Below, one piece after another: positions 1-7,907 of a DNA stretch of 64,000 bases. The stretch comes from an uncultured Polaribacter sp. (GTDB lineage: Bacteria; Bacteroidota; Bacteroidia; Flavobacteriales; Flavobacteriaceae): the NCBI RefSeq assembly GCF_947501385.1, contig NZ_CANMVP010000009.1, forward strand, positions 1-64,000, in the 5' to 3' direction. The translations under genes and the position numbers were made by a program. Within the stretch, counting starts at the first letter, position 1; each line of letters begins with the position of its first letter. The notes beneath the pieces are model-generated. The model searched no databases and had not been told where the DNA came from. It saw only the letters and a list, made by a program, of their open reading frames with translations.

Positions 1-149
1 TCTTGTCCTTCAAATTGTTCCATTATCCTAGTTTTATTGACTTAAATATACGGAAATTAAATGACTAACTCAATTTAATTATTTGTATTTTTTTTAACAA
101 AAAAGTGTGCTTAAATTAAACTATCTTAGAATTCTGAAGTCTAAACACC

Positions 150-1526
150 ATGAAATCAGCACACATACAACATTTATACAATAGAGTTGGTTTTGGAATT
201 TCTCCAAAAGATTTAGAACGCTTGTCTAAAAATAGCAAACGGGAAATTGTAGATGCACTCTTCAGTTCTTCTTCAACGACAACTCCTTTAAAGGTAGATC
301 TTTCTTTTCTAAAAGACATACAACCTGGCGATTTAAAAGACAGGGAAAAGCGACAAGAGCTTCAAAAAAAAAACAGACAAAAGGTACAAGATTTTTCTGT
401 GGCTTGGGTGGAAAGGATTATGAATCCTACAGAAGTTTTTAGAGAAAAAATGACGCTTTTTTGGACAAATCATTTTGTTTGCGAGCGAAGAAACAACATC
501 CTCTTTTCTCAAAACTACAACAATATGTTAAGAGCAAATGCTTTTGGTAATTTTGCAGATTTTACCAAAAAAGTTTCTAAAGAAGCTGCAATGTTGGGGT
601 ATTTGAACAACAAACAAAATAAAAAGAAAAGTCCGAATGAGAATTTTGCTCGGGAATTGATGGAACTTTTCACTTTAGGTCAAGGGAATTATACAGAAAC
701 AGATATTAAAGAATCTGCAAGAGCTTTTACAGGGTATAATCATAATTTTCGGGGACAATTTATCCTAAGAAAAAAACAGCACGATGAAGGTGAAAAAACA
801 TTCTTCGGGAAAACTGGCAATTTTACTGGTGATGACATTATTGATATTATTCTTCAACAAAAACAATGTGCTAGGTATATTTCTACAAAAATCTACCGTT
901 ATTTTGTAAATGAAAACATTCATCAAAATCATATCGAAGAAATGACAATGGTTTTCTATAAGGATTATAATATAGAAAAACTGATGCGTTTTGTGTTGCT
1001 TTCAGATTGGTTTTATGAGGCAAAAAATATGGGTACAAAAATAAAATCACCCATAGAATTTTTAGCAGGAATAAATACATTAGTACCTTATAGTTTTGAG
1101 AGACCAAAACAGGTATTATTAATACAACGATTGTTAGGACAAGAATTAATGAGACCACCCAATGTTGCTGGTTGGAAAACAGGTAGGTATTGGATTGATA
1201 GCAATACCCTAGTAAGACGTTTACGATTGCCTTCTATTTTATTAAATAATGCAGCAATTACATATGCTGATACTGGAGATGAAGAAACCATGCTTACAGA
1301 TTTGAAATCTAAAAAATTAAAACGAAAAGCATTTATTAAAACAAAAACAGACTGGAATTCTTTTGAAAAAAACTACGCTAAACTGTCAAATAAAGAATTG
1401 ATTTCTTTTGTTTTAACCTCAAAAATAAATCCTGAAACCAAGAATCTACTACTAAAAAATCGACACATACCGAAGAAAGATTTTTGTATTCAGTTACTAT
1501 CAATCCCTGAATATCAACTTTGTTAA
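150..1526 (+). CDS. DUF1800 family protein
   Basis: 458-residue protein of the DUF1800 family, whose biochemical role is unknown; members are nearly always encoded next to a DUF1501 protein, as here (9-nt gap). Family hallmarks are visible: an FWTNHF motif near residue 105, the conserved NENFARELMELFTLG stretch near residues 164-178, and RPPNVAGW near residue 335. No convincing signal peptide is seen, since the protein opens directly with the conserved HLYNRVGFG helix region, so the exported partner may be the DUF1501 protein. The ATG at 150 is the first in frame and fits the family N-terminus. Function is not inferred beyond family membership. Confidence 0.9.
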   Translation: MKSAHIQHLYNRVGFGISPKDLERLSKNSKREIVDALFSSSSTTTPLKVDLSFLKDIQPGDLKDREKRQELQKKNRQKVQDFSVAWVERIMNPTEVFREKMTLFWTNHFVCERRNNILFSQNYNNMLRANAFGNFADFTKKVSKEAAMLGYLNNKQNKKKSPNENFARELMELFTLGQGNYTETDIKESARAFTGYNHNFRGQFILRKKQHDEGEKTFFGKTGNFTGDDIIDIILQQKQCARYISTKIYRYFVNENIHQNHIEEMTMVFYKDYNIEKLMRFVLLSDWFYEAKNMGTKIKSPIEFLAGINTLVPYSFERPKQVLLIQRLLGQELMRPPNVAGWKTGRYWIDSNTLVRRLRLPSILLNNAAITYADTGDEETMLTDLKSKKLKRKAFIKTKTDWNSFEKNYAKLSNKELISFVLTSKINPETKNLLLKNRHIPKKDFCIQLLSIPEYQLC

Positions 1527-1535
1527 ATTGAGCTT

Positions 1536-2726
1536 ATGAAACGTAGAGATTTTTTAAAACAGACAACTTTTGCTTCAGGAATGTTTTTTGTTCCGCAGTT
1601 TTTAAAAGCTTTTGAGCAAATTCCTACTAGTGCTTTTAATCATAAAAAAGTAGTCATCATTCAGTTAAAAGGGGGTAATGATGGTTTAAATACTGTGGTA
1701 CCATTTGGCAATGACATTTACCATCAGCAAAGAAAAAATATTGCTTTACATAAAAATGATCTTCTTAAAATTTCTGATCAAGTTGGCTTGCACAAAAGCT
1801 TACAGCCTTTACAACATTTATATGACAAAGGTTTTGTGAGTATTATTAATAATGTTGGGTATCCAAACCCTAATTTATCACATTTTAGATCTACAGACAT
1901 TTGGCAAACGGCTAGTGACAGCAATGAATATTTACAAAATGGTTGGGTGGGCAGATATTTAGATATTACCAACGGAAAACCAACAAAAGCCATTGAAGTA
2001 GATGAGAGTTTATCTTTATTATTAAAAGGAAAAACGCAAAACGGATTGGCCGTTACAGATGCCAAAACATTGTACAATTCTTTAAGAGAACCATTTTATA
2101 AAAATATTTTAAAATCTCAGTCTGATGCGCATTTGAATGAGCACAACTTGGGATATTTGTACAATACAATGATAGATGCAAAATCTTCTGCAACGTATAT
2201 TTTTGAAAAAACGAAGACAAAATCTGCGTCTAATAATTATCCTAAAAATGTATTTGGAAAACAATTAAAAACCATTTCTCAATTTATAAATTCGGGTTTA
2301 GATACACAAGTTTTTTATGCCGGTTTATCAGGTTTTGACACACACGCAAATCAACCCAATACACAAGCAAGATTGTTAAAATCTTATGCGGAAAGTATAA
2401 AAGTGTTTGTAGAAGATTTAGAGAAAAACAACACTTTTAATGACGTACTAATTCTTACTTTTTCTGAATTTGGAAGACGTGTAAAACAAAACGAATCTCA
2501 AGGAACAGATCATGGTGCAGCCAATAATGTTTTTGTAATTGGTAAACACTTAAAAAAACAAGGTTTGTATAACGACTTACCAAATTTAGCCGATTTAGAT
2601 GCCAATGGAAATATAAAATATAAAGTAGATTTTAGAGAAGTCTACGCAACCATTTTAGACAAATGGCTGCAAGTTAATGACAAAGCTATTTTGAATAAGC
2701 AGTTTTCTAAATTGAAGTTTGTTTAA
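1536..2726 (+). CDS. DUF1501 family protein with Tat-like leader
   Basis: 396-residue DUF1501 protein, a family related to the alkaline phosphatase/sulfatase-like fold and found in two-gene units with DUF1800 proteins. The N-terminus has KRRDFLK at residues 2-8 followed by a hydrophobic stretch ending near residue 25, which is a plausible twin-arginine export signal. Family motifs seen are KGGNDGLNTVVP near residues 45-56, GFDTHANQ near residue 266, and the FSEFGRR...GTDHGAANNVF region near residues 310-333. It follows the DUF1800 gene by 9 nt and is almost certainly co-transcribed. The physiological substrate is unknown. Confidence 0.9.
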   Translation: MKRRDFLKQTTFASGMFFVPQFLKAFEQIPTSAFNHKKVVIIQLKGGNDGLNTVVPFGNDIYHQQRKNIALHKNDLLKISDQVGLHKSLQPLQHLYDKGFVSIINNVGYPNPNLSHFRSTDIWQTASDSNEYLQNGWVGRYLDITNGKPTKAIEVDESLSLLLKGKTQNGLAVTDAKTLYNSLREPFYKNILKSQSDAHLNEHNLGYLYNTMIDAKSSATYIFEKTKTKSASNNYPKNVFGKQLKTISQFINSGLDTQVFYAGLSGFDTHANQPNTQARLLKSYAESIKVFVEDLEKNNTFNDVLILTFSEFGRRVKQNESQGTDHGAANNVFVIGKHLKKQGLYNDLPNLADLDANGNIKYKVDFREVYATILDKWLQVNDKAILNKQFSKLKFV

Positions 2727-2809
2727 GTTATGTACTTGACTTTTAAGAAAAATAGTTGATTTCGTTTAACTTCTGCTATAAAATACTGGAATGTTCGGTG
2801 TCATTATAG

Positions 2810-3302
2810 TTGAAGCACATTGACGAAAAACTCATAAGAAACAAAATAAACGATAATCAAACACATGGATACAAATTAGCCTCAAAAGGAAAAAGATTTT
2901 TTGCTGCTTTAACAGAGGGAATAATTTTTGGACTTGTAATTTTAGTTATCTATCTAATATTGGGAATGTCTGTTTTCCGAATTTTGGGATAATTATTTGA
3001 ATAGCGACTTTAAATTTTTAGACATCGTTTATTCTTTGGCTGCAGGCTTAGTTATTGGAGCAATATTTTATCCAATATTTATTGGAAATTTAGGACATCG
3101 AATTTTTAATTTAAAAGTCATTTCATCAGAAAATGGAGAAGATTATAAAAAACCTGAAAAAGGAGCAATTAGAGAAGGTTTAAAACATGTTCTTGGAATT
3201 TTAATAATTCCGAGTATTTGGATATTATGGGATAAAAAAAACCAGAATCTATACGACAAAATAACAAAAACTTTAGTTGTTGAAAAAAATACAGCTGAAT
3301 AA
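2810..3302 (+). pseudogene. Frameshifted RDD-family membrane protein
   Basis: Two consecutive reading frames together form one RDD-type membrane protein. The first (2810-2992, TTG start) encodes KGKRFFAALTEG followed by a transmembrane helix and ends at TAA 2990-2992. The second is open from 2958, and its matching part (SLAAGLVIGAIFYPIFIGNLGHR...) begins near 2997. It has a second helix, the GHRIFNLKV motif typical of RDD proteins, and a third hydrophobic segment near its end. The frames overlap between 2958 and 2990, so a single indel there would join them. No good ATG start is present and the region before it (2727-2809) has no clear promoter, so the gene is probably decayed, although a sequencing error would look the same. 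Confidence 0.65.
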
Positions 3303-3346
3303 AAAATGTGCAACTTTTCCTATACAATAAAGTTAAACAAACCCTT

Positions 3347-4489
3347 CTAATGATACTTCACTTTTCGAATGATACGCAGCGCTTCTTTATAATTGATATA
3401 CGTAGTTTTATCTTCTAAATTTCGAATATAATTCTTTGCTTTTTTAAGTTTTTCTGAAACCTTTACAAAACCATGTAGATAACAAATTAAATAATTGGTG
3501 GGCAAACGCAAAACCTCTTCATGTTCAGTTGCAGAAAGTGGGCTATTTTCTTCAATTTTTTTAATAATTGAATTGCAACTGTTGTAAATATTCATCATAA
3601 TTTCATCATCAAAAGTTGGTGGCTGAAATAGAAACTCTTTTACAATATCGTGTTTTCCGTTTTCTTTAAAATGAATGATTGTTTTCTCTAAAGGATAATA
3701 TTTTTCTTGTTTTTCTAATCCTAAATAAATAAATTCTGTAATAATAAAAGAGTTGGTATTATATGTAATTTGAACATCATCTAAAGCAGAGAAAAACAAT
3801 TGAACTCGCTCGTTTATCAGTTCTATATCTACTCTAGAAAAAAACTCTTCATTATTAATCATTTTTTGTTCTCCTGCCCAACACAACACAAATTGCTCAT
3901 TAAAAACTTTGTATTGTGGGTTGTGTGCCGGTTTGTGCTTATTTATAAAATCAAACACGCCATCTAGCGTTAATTCTATATTGTTTCTAGCATTCTTTTC
4001 AATAGATTTTACAATTTCTGAATTGGTATTTCTTAGTTCAAAATTTTCACCTAAAAAAGGCATCGAATTACTTCCTATTCTGTAGAAAATAGTATTTCTC
4101 TTATATTTCCAAGCATTTTTAGCAAGCGATGTTATTTTATTATTTGGATAAATAGAGACCAAACCCACCACTTTATAGCGTGGTAAACGCGGAAAAGGAA
4201 CATTTTCATATTCAATTTTTGGTGGGTTGTTTAAATACGCATTTACTAAATTCTGAATTTTACTATCATCAAAAAAATCGACCCCAAATATCTTATTTTC
4301 TTCGTCTTCTACTCCAATTACAATGTAAGAATTGTTTAACGGGTTTGAATTTGAAAGCGCACAAATGTGTTTTAAAAACTTCGCTTTTCCATCTCTAGAA
4401 CTAAAAGATAGTTTTTGCTTTTTATCATAAAAACTATTCTCATCATTATGAGAAAGTAAATTTTTGATTAAAAGTCTTTTGTTGATCAT
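3347..4489 (-). CDS. AlbA_2 (Schlafen-type) domain protein
   Basis: 380-residue cytoplasmic protein. The first 140 residues match the AlbA_2/divergent AAA_4 (Schlafen-like) type of putative nucleic-acid or nucleotide-binding domain: a KLSFSSRDGKAKFLKHICALSNS segment near residues 26-48, then YIVIGVEDEENKIFGVD near 55-71, and an IFYRIGSNS segment near 134-142. The rest is a family-specific helical region. It is the last gene of a compact reverse-strand run with the HD and SDR genes (1-nt gap to the HD gene), so co-transcription is likely. The specific role is unknown. Confidence 0.7.
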   Translation of the reverse strand: MINKRLLIKNLLSHNDENSFYDKKQKLSFSSRDGKAKFLKHICALSNSNPLNNSYIVIGVEDEENKIFGVDFFDDSKIQNLVNAYLNNPPKIEYENVPFPRLPRYKVVGLVSIYPNNKITSLAKNAWKYKRNTIFYRIGSNSMPFLGENFELRNTNSEIVKSIEKNARNNIELTLDGVFDFINKHKPAHNPQYKVFNEQFVLCWAGEQKMINNEEFFSRVDIELINERVQLFFSALDDVQITYNTNSFIITEFIYLGLEKQEKYYPLEKTIIHFKENGKHDIVKEFLFQPPTFDDEIMMNIYNSCNSIIKKIEENSPLSATEHEEVLRLPTNYLICYLHGFVKVSEKLKKAKNYIRNLEDKTTYINYKEALRIIRKVKYH

Positions 4490-4490
4490 G

Positions 4491-5126
4491 CTAACGAAGT
4501 ATGCTTAATTCTTTTTGTAGATTCTTTCGCGCTTTCTCTTCAAACAGATTTTGATATTTTTCTGTAAAATATAGTTTTTCTCTGTTTAAAAAACTTTCCA
4601 AAACTTTCTTCCTACTCGGTATGTACATAAAATTTGGAAACATTTTATATTCCTTTCTTATCTTTTGAGTATAATCTTCATAAATACCCCAATTTTGTGC
4701 TAAAATAGCCAAGTCAAAATCTAGTAAAAATGAGTTGTCAATATCTTTGTCAGCTATAATTTTATGTGCTTTTGTTGATAAAATTAATTGAGATACTTTT
4801 TCTTGCTTCAATTCTTTAAGGTTGAATTTTTTTAAAACTTTTTCAGCAAATTTTACACTTTTTTCTTCGTTCTTTTTAGACCTCGATTTATAAATAATAT
4901 CATGAAACCAAATTGAAAATAGCACTTCATCGAAATCATTTATGGCTGTTTTATTTTCTTTGGCAAGCGTTAGCATACATTCGATGTGAGCTAAGGTATG
5001 ATAATGCCTATTTCTTTCTCCATAACGTTTTTCTATTTTCTTCCAAGTAGCATTTAAAAATAATAGATCCTGACAATATTTTTGTCCTAATTCTAACCAA
5101 TCTTTCTGCAAATTCTTGACATCCAT
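4491..5126 (-). CDS. Predicted HD-superfamily metal-dependent phosphohydrolase
   Basis: 211-residue cytoplasmic protein of the small predicted HD phosphohydrolase group. Metal-binding motifs are visible: HYHTLAH at residues 41-47 and the HD dyad at residues 75-76 (WFHDIIY), followed by a basic segment and an EKSVKFAEKVL helix. The natural substrate of this group is not established. It lies between the SDR gene (2-nt gap) and the AlbA_2 gene (1-nt gap) on the reverse strand, in a clear operon arrangement. Confidence 0.8.
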   Translation of the reverse strand: MDVKNLQKDWLELGQKYCQDLLFLNATWKKIEKRYGERNRHYHTLAHIECMLTLAKENKTAINDFDEVLFSIWFHDIIYKSRSKKNEEKSVKFAEKVLKKFNLKELKQEKVSQLILSTKAHKIIADKDIDNSFLLDFDLAILAQNWGIYEDYTQKIRKEYKMFPNFMYIPSRKKVLESFLNREKLYFTEKYQNLFEEKARKNLQKELSILR

Positions 5127-5128
5127 TT

Positions 5129-5884
5129 CTATAAATTTCTATTCAAAATTGTAGCACTTGCTTGCGCCGTTGGGTATACCACCAAATCTTCGATGTTGAC
5201 ATGGTAAGGTCTTGTAACTACAAAGTGAATAATATCTGCAATGTCTGCTGCTTGCAAAGCTTTGTAACCCGCATAAACCGCTTTTGCTTTTTCGGTATCT
5301 CCTTTAAAACGCACTTCAGAGAATTCGGTTTCTACTGCTCCTGGATGAATTGCTGCAACCCGAATATTGTGCTTGTTTAAATCTATTCGCATTGACTTAT
5401 TTAACGCATTTACAGCATGCTTTGAGGCACAATATACGTTTCCATTAGCATATACTTCTTTACCCGCAATTGAGCCAATATTTACAATAAAACCACTTTT
5501 TCTTTTTATCATCTGTGGAAAGATGGCTTTCGAAACGTACAACAGTCCTTTCACATTAATATCTAGCATGGCATCCCAATCATCAATATCTCCGTTTTGA
5601 ATAGATGACAAACCATGTGCGTTTCCAGCATTATTAATAAGAATATCTATTTTTTGGAAGTCTTTTGGGAGCGATTTTATAGCTGTTTCAACTTCGTTTC
5701 TTTTTGAAACATCAAATTGTAATGTGGTTACTTCTGTAAAATTACTTAACAATTCTTGAAGCTTGTCTAATCTATCTGCTCTTCTTCCGCAGAGAATTAA
5801 ACGAATGTTATTTTTTGCAAAAATTTCTGCAGTGGCTTTCCCAATTCCAGAAGTTGCACCTGTAATAAATGCTGTTGGCTTCAT
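5129..5884 (-). CDS. Short-chain dehydrogenase/reductase (SDR, YdfG-like)
   Basis: 251-residue classical SDR oxidoreductase, NAD(P)-dependent and cytoplasmic. The Rossmann TGxxxGIG motif is at residues 8-15, CGRR follows the second strand (an NADP preference is plausible), the NNAG motif is near residues 85-88, and the catalytic Tyr151/Lys155 lie in YCASK. The PGAVETEFSEVRF segment and the overall length resemble the YdfG/3-hydroxy-acid (serine or malonic semialdehyde) dehydrogenase group, but the substrate cannot be fixed from sequence. It is the first gene of the reverse-strand SDR-HD-AlbA_2 run. A small hairpin (5943-5962) lies upstream of its start. Confidence 0.9.
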   Translation of the reverse strand: MKPTAFITGATSGIGKATAEIFAKNNIRLILCGRRADRLDKLQELLSNFTEVTTLQFDVSKRNEVETAIKSLPKDFQKIDILINNAGNAHGLSSIQNGDIDDWDAMLDINVKGLLYVSKAIFPQMIKRKSGFIVNIGSIAGKEVYANGNVYCASKHAVNALNKSMRIDLNKHNIRVAAIHPGAVETEFSEVRFKGDTEKAKAVYAGYKALQAADIADIIHFVVTRPYHVNIEDLVVYPTAQASATILNRNL

Positions 5885-5942
5885 ATTGATTTATTCTATT
5901 TAAAACAGAAATCTATTTTTTATAGGTTATTTTAATAACAAG

Positions 5943-5962
5943 ATTCCTGTTTTTACAGGAAT
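5943..5962. repeat. Small inverted repeat upstream of the SDR gene
   Basis: Perfect 7-bp arms ATTCCTG/CAGGAAT separated by 6 nt. It sits about 60 nt upstream of the SDR start codon, so it could be an operator or a 5'-UTR hairpin. No function can be assigned. Confidence 0.35.
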
Positions 5963-6047
5963 AACCGTTCTTTGATAAAAGTAAATAATTGTGGTTAGAG
6001 AAACAATTCTTTAAATCTCAATTTTTCAGCAATTATTAACAAAGAAA

Positions 6048-6071
6048 AAACCGTCCTCCTCAGGACGGTTT
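6048..6071 (-). terminator. Rho-independent terminator
   Basis: Stem AAACCGTCCT / AGGACGGTTT (10-bp arms) with a 4-nt loop. Read on the reverse strand it is followed by a T-rich tract (TTTTTTCTTTGTT). It lies 54 nt beyond the stop of the 6125-7054 lipoprotein gene and ends that transcript before the SDR operon begins. Confidence 0.85.
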
Positions 6072-6124
6072 CTCTTTCAATTGGTTATTAAGAAATAACC
6101 AACCAAAAATCAACTAACCAAACT

Positions 6125-7054
6125 TTATTTTAAATTTCTTCTAATCTTTGTTTTTCTTACTATTTTAGTACGTTTTCTATCTGAATTCCTTACAAGAGAC
6201 TTTGCACTTTTTTGAGTTTTTTCTCCTTTTAAATAAGGTATAAATTCTCTTCCTTCAAAGTTGTACGTGGTTTCTGAATTTACATTGTAAAGACTAATTT
6301 TTCCATCATTTATAACGCTTAATTCAAACTCTTCTATATCTCCACCATCATAATTAAGTGTTAAAATCTTTAGGTCTTGATACCCCGTTACATCATACAC
6401 TTCATATCCACCAACGTAACTCCAATTTATATTTGCAATTTGCGTGCCAAAGTCGTCTTGAGAGCTACGGAATGTTGTGTTATTTTCTGGTGTGAATTGT
6501 AAATAGTTCTCATCATCAAATGCATTCGGAACGCCACCAGTTGTGCTCGATTTTTCCCAAGCTTCATATTCTTGTAAAAAATATTCTATATTTTCATAAA
6601 ATAATTGGTCGTAATCGAATTCATTTATTTGATAGCCTATTAGAAAATAAGTAACATTTTGTCTGTAATTGTACAATCTTATTTCATTATTTGAAGTTAC
6701 TGTAACTTCAAAATCGTTTCTACCATCTAAATCATGTCTTGTTTCTAAAAGACCCGTAAAAGTATCGTAGGTTCCAACATCTATTCCTAAACCATTTCCT
6801 GTAAAACCAATATCTGCAATGTTATTATTTGCATACAGTACTCCATTTAAAAATGATAGTGTAAATGCTTTAGATACAAAAGGAACGTCTCCATTGCCAA
6901 TTGTTCTATGATAATCTACGTACCACAAATCATAGTCTGATACTACTTGCTCTAAAGAAATCTCATCAACAAAATTATCTTCAAAAACGGTGGTACATGA
7001 GCTTACTAAGGCTCCTGTAACAATAATTGTGAAAAGTAATTTTAAAGTTTTCAT
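6125..7054 (-). CDS. Flavobacterial lipoprotein of unknown function
   Basis: 309-residue protein with a lipoprotein signal (MKTLKLLFTIIVTGALVSSC, lipidated Cys at residue 20), so probably periplasmic or outer-membrane anchored. The body is rich in Tyr, Asp and Asn with predicted beta strands, including a YDLWYVDYHRT segment near residues 41-51 and an ENIEYFLQEYEAWEKS segment near 155-170. The last about 30 residues are strongly basic. I recall similar flavobacterial proteins carrying the name 'nicotinic acid mononucleotide adenyltransferase', but no nucleotidyltransferase motif is visible here and I do not support that name. It is a single gene with its own terminator. Confidence 0.75.
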   Translation of the reverse strand: MKTLKLLFTIIVTGALVSSCTTVFEDNFVDEISLEQVVSDYDLWYVDYHRTIGNGDVPFVSKAFTLSFLNGVLYANNNIADIGFTGNGLGIDVGTYDTFTGLLETRHDLDGRNDFEVTVTSNNEIRLYNYRQNVTYFLIGYQINEFDYDQLFYENIEYFLQEYEAWEKSSTTGGVPNAFDDENYLQFTPENNTTFRSSQDDFGTQIANINWSYVGGYEVYDVTGYQDLKILTLNYDGGDIEEFELSVINDGKISLYNVNSETTYNFEGREFIPYLKGEKTQKSAKSLVRNSDRKRTKIVRKTKIRRNLK

Positions 7055-7108
7055 AAGCTTTCGTTTTATGGTTACGGTTATGAATATTCAAATTACGTGC
7101 CAAAAATA

Positions 7109-7132
7109 AAACCGCTAAATAATTAGCGGTTT
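7109..7132 (-). terminator. Rho-independent terminator
   Basis: Arms AAACCGCTAA / TTAGCGGTTT (10 bp) with a 4-nt loop. On the reverse strand they are followed by TATTTTTGG. It lies 25 nt beyond the stop of the small lipoprotein gene at 7157-7645. Confidence 0.8.
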
Positions 7133-7156
7133 GTATATTGATTATAAGTTAATTAG

Positions 7157-7645
7157 CTACTTTTTTTTTGCTGAAGGAAAAAAGGCTGGTTGTACTGCTT
7201 TTATATTTTCAATTTTAAAATACCTTGTTTTTTCTCCTTTTTTATAACTAAGAATTGCTTCATTCTCTTTCAATTCAAAAGGAAATTTCTCTATCATTGG
7301 AGGCGTATTGTTGAATTCCTTTTTAGGATCTATATCTAAAATCAAATCTCTATCTGCTCTTTTTGAAGTTGAAAAATGACCAATTACCTGCAATTTGTCA
7401 CTTAAGTCTGTCAACTCAACTTTGGTTTTTTTATTCTGGAAATAAAGTGAATCGAAATTAATTTCTGATGCATTTGTTAAATGCAACTCTAATTTAGTTC
7501 CACTAACTCCGGGTTGCCCGCCAACCCAATTGTTGTAAAATGCTTTTGCTACTTTAAAAGGTGGGTTCTTAACAAACTTATTACTACCACATTGAGAAAA
7601 ACCAATTAAAATGGTTAAGATTGATAATATTTTCATGACTTTCAT
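7157..7645 (-). CDS. Small lipoprotein of unknown function
   Basis: 162-residue protein with a lipoprotein signal peptide (MKVMKILSILTILIGFSQC, Cys at residue 19). The start could equally be the Met at residue 4. The mature part has no motif I recognise. It contains LELHLTNAS near residues 52-60 and a GEKTRYFKIENIKA segment near 137-150, suggesting an all-beta domain. It is a single gene between two strong terminators. Confidence 0.7.
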   Translation of the reverse strand: MKVMKILSILTILIGFSQCGSNKFVKNPPFKVAKAFYNNWVGGQPGVSGTKLELHLTNASEINFDSLYFQNKKTKVELTDLSDKLQVIGHFSTSKRADRDLILDIDPKKEFNNTPPMIEKFPFELKENEAILSYKKGEKTRYFKIENIKAVQPAFFPSAKKK

Positions 7646-7689
7646 TTTCTACTATTTCTTTTCATGTGTTCAAATGGTATGCCAAGATA

Positions 7690-7723
7690 AAATAAAATCT
7701 ACTCAAATGAGTAGATTTTATTT
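7690..7723 (-). terminator. Strong hairpin, probable terminator of the hybrid sensor gene
   Basis: Perfect 15-bp arms AAATAAAATCTACTC / GAGTAGATTTTATTT around a 4-nt loop. It lies about 185 nt beyond the stop of the hybrid sensor gene and upstream of the next reverse-strand gene. The reverse-strand 3' arm is T-rich, as expected for an intrinsic terminator. Confidence 0.75.
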
Positions 7724-7907
7724 CTTTTCACAACAAATGTTTACTCTCTTTTTGAAAATTGGAAATGAATTAAAAAATAACGCTACAATCCCGTTATAGA
7801 AATTTATGTATACCAATACCATCTGTACCTTTCATAGACATCTGTTTTCTAATATAAAAAATACTTTGGTCTGAACTATATAAATTTCAAAATAGAGATT
7901 CCTTACA

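Noticed and set aside
883..1291. Reverse-strand reading frames inside the DUF1800 gene and many similar antisense frames across the CAZyme genes
   Set aside because: They mirror real forward genes, show no domain pattern or signal, and arise from codon bias in AT-rich DNA.
6125..7054. Naming this lipoprotein a nicotinate mononucleotide adenylyltransferase
   Set aside because: It has a lipoprotein signal and no nucleotidyltransferase HxGH or ISSTxxR motif; the name would be a propagated mislabel.
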